From: Planctomycetales bacterium
Lineage (GTDB): Bacteria > Planctomycetota > Planctomycetia > Isosphaerales > Isosphaeraceae
DNA length: 36,808 bases
Assembly (NCBI GenBank): GCA_027452145.1
Contig: DAIDHB010000005.1
Coordinates: 1 to 36,808 of the forward strand
Direction: 5' to 3'
This document shows positions 19,520 to 26,900 of this stretch, in pieces (position 1 is the stretch's first letter; every line of letters starts with the position of its first letter). The notes below the pieces were generated by a model. It was not told the origin of the DNA. It did no database searches and worked only from the letters and a program-made list of their open reading frames with translations. Made by a program: the position numbers and the translations under genes.

Positions 19520-20099
19520 CGGGTACTCCTGCCACTGGGGCTCAGGCCCGGGTCCTTGGTCTGCGGGACGGCCGACCCCGGACGGGTTGCCCGAGCAGGG
19601 GCCGAAGCCCGATCACCGTGCCCTGGATGGTTCTTGGCGGCTCCAGTCGAATTATAACCCTCCCCAAAAATCGGTCAAGTTTTCCCGGACCCCGACCGAC
19701 ACCGAGGTCGGCTTCCCAAGTCATTCGGAGTTCATCGTTTAGGGATCCCAGGCCGGGGGCTCTGGCGGGGGACAGCCGATTCCCATTCTCGACCTCTAAA
19801 CCCTTGACAATACCGATTTGCTCGTTCCAGGACGTCTTTCCCCTCATCTATTTCCTCATAATAGTGATTTTCGTGTCTCGCAAACCAGGTGTCCAAGTCA
19901 AGGGTCGGAGCCGGAAAACGAAAAACCCGGAGTGACCTGGCGGCGAGCCGGCGCGGGCCGGCGCCCGAAATATGAGGCAAGATCGGCGGCCCGCGGCGAA
20001 CCTGGGCATGAAGTATGCTTGCGGCCTCGATCGGGCCAGGGCCGGAGGCAGGCCGCTACGCCGGCGGAGGCCTCGCCTCGGCCGAGCCAGGACGACGGA
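19520..20099. other. Intergenic region carrying the dnaG-rpoD promoter
   Basis: This 580-nt gap is less GC-rich than its neighbours, especially 19640-19920, and holds the regulatory DNA for dnaG. Small open frames on the - strand (for example 19732-19980) have no recognisable similarity and one overlaps the promoter, so none was called. A GCCGGC-gcgg-GCCGGC stem (19947-19962) lies near the end of the protease gene and could be part of its terminator. Confidence 0.6.
19651..19678 (-). promoter_or_regulatory. Sigma-70 promoter for dnaG-rpoD
   Basis: On the - strand, TTGACC (19673-19678) and a perfect TATAAT (19651-19656) are 16 nt apart. The predicted transcription start is near 19645, giving a 5' leader of about 125 nt before the dnaG GTG codon. 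This is the best promoter match in the window and stands in its most AT-rich intergenic stretch. If RpoD reads it, the sigma gene controls its own operon. Confidence 0.75.
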
Positions 20100-21596
20100 T
20101 CAGCGGGATTCGTCGGGCTGCGGACCCCCGACCATGATCATGCCGATGCGGCCGTCGTCGGTCTGGACCTTCAGCGGCAGTCCGCGGCGAAGGTCCAGCT
20201 TCGCCGTGGCCGACTCGAACTGCGCGGGGGTCGCCACCGGCTCCTGGCCGACGGCCAGAATCCGCATCCCGGGCCGAAGGCCCGAACGGAAGGCCGGGCT
20301 GCCGGCAATGACCTGGTCGACCTCGACGCCGGCACCGGCGCCGGCACCCGCCTGGACCGCCCGGACACGAAAGCCGAACGACGCGACGACCTCCAGGGCC
20401 GGCGGCTGCTCGGCGATCGTCACCGACAGGTCCTCACGTTTACCCTTACGGTAGAAAGTCACGGGCACGACAGCCCCGACGTCGAGGTTCGCCGTCAGGT
20501 TCCGCAGCCCCGCGGTATCATTGATCTCCCGGTCTCCCAGCTTGACGATCACGTCGCCTGCCTTCAACCCCGCCCGGTCGGCCGGGCTCCCCGGCTGGAC
20601 ATTCGCGATCAGGACGCCGCGAGACTGGGGCAGGCCGAGCTTGTGGGACAATTCGGCGTTGAGTCCCTCGATCGCCACGCCCAGGTAGCCGCGGACGACC
20701 TTTCCTTCCTTGATCAGCCCTTCCACTACGCGGCGCGCCTGCGACGACGGGATCGCCAGTCCGATGCCCTCGTAGCCGCCGCTCTGGGTGATGATCGCCG
20801 TGTTGATTCCAACCACCTTCCCAGCCAGGTCGATCAGCGGCCCGCCCGAGTTCCCCGGGTTGATCGCCGCATCCGTCTGGATGAACGACTCGTAGTCGTT
20901 GAAGCCCAGGTTGCTCCGCTCGGTCGCCGAGACGATGCCGGCGGTCACCGAGTGGTCGAACCCCAGCGGGCTGCCGATGGCCAGAACCCAGTCGCCGATA
21001 TCCAGCCTGTCGGAATCCCCCCATTCGGCCTGGGTCGTCAGCCCGGCCCGGACCTGGAGCACGGCGAGGTCCGACTTCGCGTCGGCCCCGACCAGCCGCG
21101 CCCGCACATCGTCGCCCGGGCCGATCCGGACCAGGATCACGTCCGCGTCCTTGATGACGTGATTGTTGGTGACCACGTAACCCCTGGCCTTGTCGATCAC
21201 GACGCCTGAGCCCAGCTCGGACTTGGACAGCGGAGGCATCATCGGGTTGCCGCCGACGCCCGCAGCCGGGAAGCCTTCGTCCTCGCGGCGGAAGCGGAAC
21301 GACTGGACGTTCACCACGGCCGGCGAGACGGCCGTCGTGGCCAGGCGGAAAAGCTCCGACGCCCGCGCGACGATACCCTGACGGTCGAGCTTCGCCAGCG
21401 CCTCCGAGGCTGCCTGCGCGCGCCCGGACTCCCACGCATAGCCGATCCTACGGGTCAGGTGCAGCGTGCCATACACCGCAATCGCCATCATCAGCAGGAT
21501 GATCAGGACCACCAGGAATCCGCGGCGGACGGGCGGCGTGGTCGGGCGTGGCGGGGGCTCCTCGAATCCGAAGTCTTCCAGTGTGTACGAAGCCAT
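20100..21596 (-). CDS. Membrane-anchored HtrA/Deg-type serine protease with two PDZ domains
   Basis: A 498-aa periplasm-facing protease for envelope protein quality control. An N-terminal anchor spans about 25-44 (FLVVLIILLMMAIAVYGTL). The trypsin-like domain has the full triad: His146 (VVTNNHVI), Asp176 (KSDLAVL) and Ser250 (NPGNSGGPL). Two PDZ domains follow: the first at about 300-385 (GYLGVAIEGLN, PGSPADRAGLKAGDVIVKLG) and the second at about 410-490 (VIAGSPAFRSGLRPGMRILA). The start at 21596 (MASYTLEDF) has GGGGAG upstream; a longer in-frame version adds a leader without similarity. It is anchored like DegS but carries two PDZ domains like DegP. It is divergent from asnB, sharing the region 21597-21988. 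Substrates are unknown. Confidence 0.93.
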   Translation of the reverse strand: MASYTLEDFGFEEPPPRPTTPPVRRGFLVVLIILLMMAIAVYGTLHLTRRIGYAWESGRAQAASEALAKLDRQGIVARASELFRLATTAVSPAVVNVQSFRFRREDEGFPAAGVGGNPMMPPLSKSELGSGVVIDKARGYVVTNNHVIKDADVILVRIGPGDDVRARLVGADAKSDLAVLQVRAGLTTQAEWGDSDRLDIGDWVLAIGSPLGFDHSVTAGIVSATERSNLGFNDYESFIQTDAAINPGNSGGPLIDLAGKVVGINTAIITQSGGYEGIGLAIPSSQARRVVEGLIKEGKVVRGYLGVAIEGLNAELSHKLGLPQSRGVLIANVQPGSPADRAGLKAGDVIVKLGDREINDTAGLRNLTANLDVGAVVPVTFYRKGKREDLSVTIAEQPPALEVVASFGFRVRAVQAGAGAGAGVEVDQVIAGSPAFRSGLRPGMRILAVGQEPVATPAQFESATAKLDLRRGLPLKVQTDDGRIGMIMVGGPQPDESR

Positions 21597-21988
21597 CGCC
21601 GTCGCTCTCCCCGCATCCGCGAACGCCCCGCGCCAGCGCTCGCTGGCACTCAAAACCTTACCCTTACGCCCCGATCGCCAGGTTATTCTGGACGCCGGCA
21701 CCGGCGAAATCAACCGGCAGCGGCCGGGGTACCGGCCTTCGGTTTTCGGTTCCGGCTTTCGACCTTCGCTGCTGGGCTTTCGGTTTTGGTCTTCGCACCT
21801 GGGTTATTCGGTTGACGCTCGACCTCACACCGGCACCGCTCGGAGCCTGGGACGCCAGCATCCCTGGCGCGAGACGAGAGAGATGCCCGCATCGGCGGGC
21901 TTGTTGATCAGCAGGGCCCGGATCATGATGGACCAGGCAACACTGGTTTGAACCGAAAACCGAAAACCGAAAACCGAAAACTCAGAAC
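21597..21988. other. Divergent intergenic region with heptamer repeats and hairpins
   Basis: This 392-nt gap separates the protease (-) and asnB (+) and contains no gene. TTCGGTT occurs at 21738, 21745, 21779 and 21807. Its reverse complement AACCGAA occurs as four tandem copies at 21951-21978, ending 10 nt before the asnB ATG. Two hairpins lie between: CGCCAG-catcc-CTGGCG (21853-21869) and GCCCGC-atcg-GCGGGC (21885-21900), the latter followed by TTGTT. No ribosome-binding site precedes asnB. It may be an attenuator-like leader or an extragenic repeat element. Confidence 0.6.
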
Positions 21989-23869
21989 ATGTGCGGTATC
22001 GCCGGCTTCATCAATAGGAATGGCACAGGTAGTCCGGCCGACCGCGAGGTTGCCGCGCGGATGACGGCGACACTCGGCCATCGCGGGCCGGACGGTGCGG
22101 GGCTGCATCTGGACGGGCCGGTCGCTCTCGGGCATCGCCGGCTGTCGATCATCGACATCAACGGCGGCTCGCAGCCGATGGCGAACGAGGACGGCACTGT
22201 CTGGGTAACCTACAACGGCGAGATCTACAACGAGCTGGATCTGCGGCGCGATCTGGAGGCGAAGGGCCACCAGTACCGGACGGCGTCCGACACCGAGAGC
22301 CTCGTGCATCTCTATGAGGAAGACGGGCCGGATTTCGTCCGTCGGCTCAACGGCATGTTCGCCCTGGCGATCTGGGACGCGCGCCGCCGCCGCCTGGTCC
22401 TGGCAAGGGATCGGATGGGGCAGAAGCCTCTTTATTATGGGGAGCTGCCCGGCGGCGGCCTGGCCTTCGGCTCCGAGCCCAAGGCGCTGCTGGCGCACCC
22501 GGACGTCCCGCGCGACCTTGACCGCGCCGGGCTGGCCCGCTACCTCTTTTATGAGTACCTGCCGGCGCCCCATACCATCTGGCGGGGGATGAAGAAGCTG
22601 CCGAGGGCGCACGTCCTGGTGTGGGAGGCGGGCGAGTCGCGGCTGAGTCGATACTGGGAGCCTCCGGCGGTCGACCCGTCGGAGCGGCATTTCGAGACGG
22701 CGTCGGCGCGGTTCTGGGACGCGTTTCGCGCGTCGGTGGCGCGGCATCGGCGGTCGGACGTGCCGCTCGGGGTTTTCCTGTCGGGCGGGGTCGATTCCTC
22801 GAGCGTGGCGGCGGCGCTCTGCGAGGTCGAGCCGCCGGGGCGGGTGCGCACGTTCTCGATCGGTTTCGAGGACCCGAGCTTCGACGAGAGCCGGCACGCC
22901 CGCGCCGTGGCCGAGCACCTCGGGACGGATCACCGCGAGCGGACCTTCTCGATCGCGACGGCGTATGAGCTGCTGCCCGAGGTCGCCGGCTGGCTGGACG
23001 AGCCGTTCGGCGACGCATCGATCCTGCCGACGCACCTGTTGAGCCGGTTCGCTCGCGAGGAAGTGACGGTCGTGCTGGGCGGCGACGGCGCCGACGAGCT
23101 GCTCGCGGGCTATCCGACGTTCGCGGCCGAGCGGGCGGCGGGCGTGTTCCGCCGGCTGCCCCGCCGGGCGCAGGCGATGGCCGGCGCGGCGGTGGGCCTG
23201 ATGCCGGTCGACCACCGGAACTTCAGCCTGGACTTCAAGCTCAAGCAGTTCCTCCGCGGCGCCGGCGAGCCGCTTCCCCTGGCGCACCAGCGCTGGCTCG
23301 GCTCGTTCTCGGGGGCCGAGATCGCAGCGCTTCTGGTCGACGGGGATCCGGTCGACGTGGAGGCCGAGCACCTGCGGCGGGCCTCGGCCGTCGCCGGCGG
23401 GGCCGATGACCTGACCCGGTCGCTCTTGCTCTACCAGGACACCTACCTGCCCGAGGACATCCTGACCAAGGTCGACCGCGCGAGCATGGCGTGCGGGCTG
23501 GAGGTCCGCGCCCCGTTCCTGGACGCCGAACTGGTCGACTGGATCGAGACGCTGCCGCCGTCGTTCAAGCTGGCCGGGAACCGGACGAAGCGGCTGCTGA
23601 AGCACGCGGCGGCGCGCCGGCTGCCCGCCTCGATCCTCCGCCGGCCGAAAAAGGGATTCGGCATCCCGGTGGCGCGTTGGCTGCGTGGTCCGCTGGGCCC
23701 GATGGTGGACGACCTGCTGGGGCGAGAGCGACTCGAGCGCCAGGGGATATTCCGGCCGGGGCCGGTCGCCCGGCTGGTCGACGAGCACCGCGCCGGCGTC
23801 TGCGACCACCGCAAGCCGCTCTGGACGCTCCTCATGTTCCAGCTCTGGTGCGACCGGTGGCTGGGTTGA
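21989..23869 (+). CDS. asnB: Asparagine synthetase (glutamine-hydrolysing)
   Basis: A 626-aa class B asparagine synthetase, which converts aspartate, ATP and glutamine to asparagine and glutamate. The class II glutaminase domain starts at the catalytic Cys2 (MCGIAGF). It keeps the glutamine-site motifs GHRGPDG, YNGEIYN and DTESLVH (about 20-110). The synthetase domain has the PP-loop LSGGVDSSS (about 264-272) and FSIGFEDPSFDES. It also has GGDGADELLAGY and KVDRASMACGLEVRAPFLD. The length is typical of the exopolysaccharide-type or standalone AsnB family. Some such genes act in surface-glycan or secondary-metabolite clusters; here no neighbour suggests that, except a two-domain glycosyltransferase 8 kb away. 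It ends 99 nt before the end of the convergent RHS gene. Confidence 0.95.
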   Translation: MCGIAGFINRNGTGSPADREVAARMTATLGHRGPDGAGLHLDGPVALGHRRLSIIDINGGSQPMANEDGTVWVTYNGEIYNELDLRRDLEAKGHQYRTASDTESLVHLYEEDGPDFVRRLNGMFALAIWDARRRRLVLARDRMGQKPLYYGELPGGGLAFGSEPKALLAHPDVPRDLDRAGLARYLFYEYLPAPHTIWRGMKKLPRAHVLVWEAGESRLSRYWEPPAVDPSERHFETASARFWDAFRASVARHRRSDVPLGVFLSGGVDSSSVAAALCEVEPPGRVRTFSIGFEDPSFDESRHARAVAEHLGTDHRERTFSIATAYELLPEVAGWLDEPFGDASILPTHLLSRFAREEVTVVLGGDGADELLAGYPTFAAERAAGVFRRLPRRAQAMAGAAVGLMPVDHRNFSLDFKLKQFLRGAGEPLPLAHQRWLGSFSGAEIAALLVDGDPVDVEAEHLRRASAVAGGADDLTRSLLLYQDTYLPEDILTKVDRASMACGLEVRAPFLDAELVDWIETLPPSFKLAGNRTKRLLKHAAARRLPASILRRPKKGFGIPVARWLRGPLGPMVDDLLGRERLERQGIFRPGPVARLVDEHRAGVCDHRKPLWTLLMFQLWCDRWLG

Positions 23870-23968
23870 GTCAATAGTGTCCAGGTGCGAGACGCGCGGG
23901 CCCCGGTGCCGGCGATACCGGCAACAGGCCAGGTTTCTGGCAGGCCAGCGGTCGCCAGCGCGGTCGGT

Positions 23969-26900
23969 TCAGGGGTCATATTCTCGCCCCGCGTAGTACG
24001 CTGACGTCGAGGCGTCAAAGATGAGCAGGCACCATCCGATGATGGGCAGGCCGTTCACCACCCAGGAGGCGAGTCGGGTGAAGACCTTCTTGAGCGCGGT
24101 TCCGAGCCCCGCCTTGATGAGGTGCTGCTGAATCTTCTTGTTGCCAAGCACCTTGACGATCAGCCGAGCGAACTCCTCCGCTTCCTTGATCGCCGCGCGG
24201 TAATTCCCTGCCTCGAGTGCGGCCGTCATGGCCTTGCGGATGGCCTGGAGCTGGGCACGGTTCGGCGCGAGCCTCATGATCATGTCCAGCAGGGCTCCGC
24301 CTTCCTTCCGACTGAGCCCGATGGTGAACCGCAGGAACCAGTCCTCGACGAACAGGCGAGTCTGAGTCCGGATCTCGCCCGTGGGATCGGTGAAGTTCGT
24401 CGGATTGTTCCCTGCGTAGAGATAGAGGTTGGTCGATCCTGCCGCGAATCCAGCGGGATCCTCGGTCGTCCACCGCCCGGTGCTCGGGTCGTAGTACCGC
24501 GCCCGGTTGAACTGTAGCCCGGTCAGTGTGTCGAACTCGCGGCCCGTCCAGAGGTAGCGATCGGCCGCCGCCGCGTTCGTCTGCGCGAGGATGTTGCCGA
24601 AGCCGTCGTAGGTAATCCGGTCGATGACGACCCCGGCGGCGTTGGTCAGCACCCGCACCGAGCCGAGGCGATCGGTCAGATACCACGCCACCGTCCCGGT
24701 CGCCGTGATCCGCGCCGTCACCGAGTCGATCGCGATCAGGTACAGCCGCCGCATCACCAGGGCGTTCGTCCCGTCGAGGTCGGCCCAGATGTTCGGCCCG
24801 TCGTAGGCGAAGCGGGTTACCGACGAGGGCACGCTTCTGCCGCTGACGTCCTCCTCGATCCGGTCGCCCAGCGCGTCGTAAGTGTACGTCACGGTCAGCA
24901 CGGTCGAGCTACCCTGTTTCTCGACGGCCGTCGTCATCTGATTCGCGTTGTTGTACGTGTAGGTCCAGGTGACGCCGTTCTCCGGCCCGCCCGACACGCC
25001 GACCTTTTGCACCAGGTTACCGTCGGCGTCGTAGGTGTAGTTCCAGACGCCGTCCGAGAGCAACTGGTTGTTCGCGCCGACCACATTGTTGCCGTTGTTC
25101 CGATTGCCGTTGGCGTCGTAGCCGTAGTTGATCGTGCCCAGCGGCGAGACTTCCTGGACCAACTGGTTGTCGGCGTCGTAGCTGTACGTCGTGACCGAAC
25201 CCAGCGCGTCCTCGGTGGTGACCCGGTCGGCCAGGTCATACGTGTACGTGAAGTTCGCCAGAATCGTGCCGGTGTGGTCCTCGTCGACGATGTTCGTGAT
25301 CTCACCATCGCCGTTGTACGAGTAGGTCGTGCGCACGACGACCTGCGTCCCGGCCAGGTCGCTATACCGGGTCTCGGTCGCCATCTCGCCGCGGCCGTTG
25401 TAGGTCATGTCGATCCGGAGCGGCACCTGGCCAGTGCCGCCGAACTGCTCGCTCGTCAGCTCGTTCGCGGCGTCGTAGATGTACGTCGTCACCCCGCGCA
25501 GCGAGTCGACCGTCTCGATCCGGTTGCCGGCCGCGTCGTAGGTGTACATCAGGGTCAGCCCGAACGAGTCCTCGGTCGTGGCGACTCGGTCAAGCGGGTC
25601 GTAGGTATAGGTCGTGGTCCCCGCCGCATTACCGGCGGAGAGCAGGTTGCCGTCGGCGTCGTAAGTGTACGTCGCGATGTTGCTGACGCCGTGGCTCGCG
25701 TCATACCAGGTCTCGCCCAGCAGCCGACTGTCGGCGTCGTAGGCGTAGGTTGTCACCCGGCCCAGCGCATCGGTCCGGGAGATCAGGCGGTCGAGCGCGT
25801 CGTAAGAGTACGTCGTTGCGTTGTTGAGCGGGTCGATCGTCTCGACCTTGCGGTCGAGCGCGTCGTAGACGAACGCGGTGTGATTGCCGTCCGGGTCGAT
25901 CAGCGTCGTCAGGTTGCCGACCGCGTCGTAGATGTACGTCGTGACACCGCCGAGGGCGTCCGTCGTCGTGATCTTGCGGTCGAGGGCATCGTAGGTATAG
26001 CTCGTCGTCTTGCCGAGCGGGTCGGTGGTCGAGATCACGTTGCCGTCGCCGTCATAGGTCGTGGTCGTGACCCCGCCGTCGGGCTTCTCGACGGTGACCT
26101 GGCGATTGAGGGCGTCGTAGGTATAGCTGGTCGTGCTGCCCAGCGGGTCGGTGACCGAGATCACGTTGCCGTCGGCGTCATAAGCCGTCGTCGTGGTCCG
26201 GCCAAGCGGGTCGGTGACGGTGATCCGGCGGTCGAGCGCGTCGTACACATTCGTGGTCGTGTAGCCGCGAGGATCGGTGGTGGCGATGACGTTGCCGACC
26301 GCGTCGTAGGTCGTCCGGCTGATCTCGTTCAACGGGTCGATCGTCTCGATTTGGCGGTTGAGCGCGTCGTACACGTACGTGGTTGTGTAGCCGCGCGGGT
26401 CGGTGACGGCGAGGATGTTGCCGTCGGCGTCGTAGGCCGTCGTGGTGGTCAGGCCGAGCGGGTCCGTCACGACGGTCTGGCGGTCGAGGGCGTCGTAGGT
26501 GTACGTCGTCACGCCGCCGATCGCGTCGATCGTCTCGGTGACGTTGCCCACCGCGTCATAGACCGTCGTGGTGGTGCGATGGAGCGGCGTCCCCGCGGCA
26601 TCCGTCTCGCCCGTCTGGCGGCCCCTGGAGTCGTACGAGTAGGTCGTGGTCCGGCCGAGCGGGTCGGTGGTCGAGGCCCGCTCGTTGTCGAGATCATACG
26701 AATAGGTCGTCACGCCGCCGAGCGGGTCGGTCGTCGAGATGAGGTTGCCGACCGAGTCATAGGCGTAGGTCGTCGTGTGATCGTTGGGATTGGTCCTGCT
26801 GGTCTGGCGGCCGAGGGCGTCGTAACCGTACGTCGTGATCGCCTGCGCGGTCGTCCCTGCCGCGTCGATTTCCTCGATCAGGAACCCTCGCTCATCGTAG

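Noticed and set aside
19732..19980. Small - strand open frame upstream of dnaG.
   Set aside because: No similarity, weak start context and position within the probable promoter region; not called.
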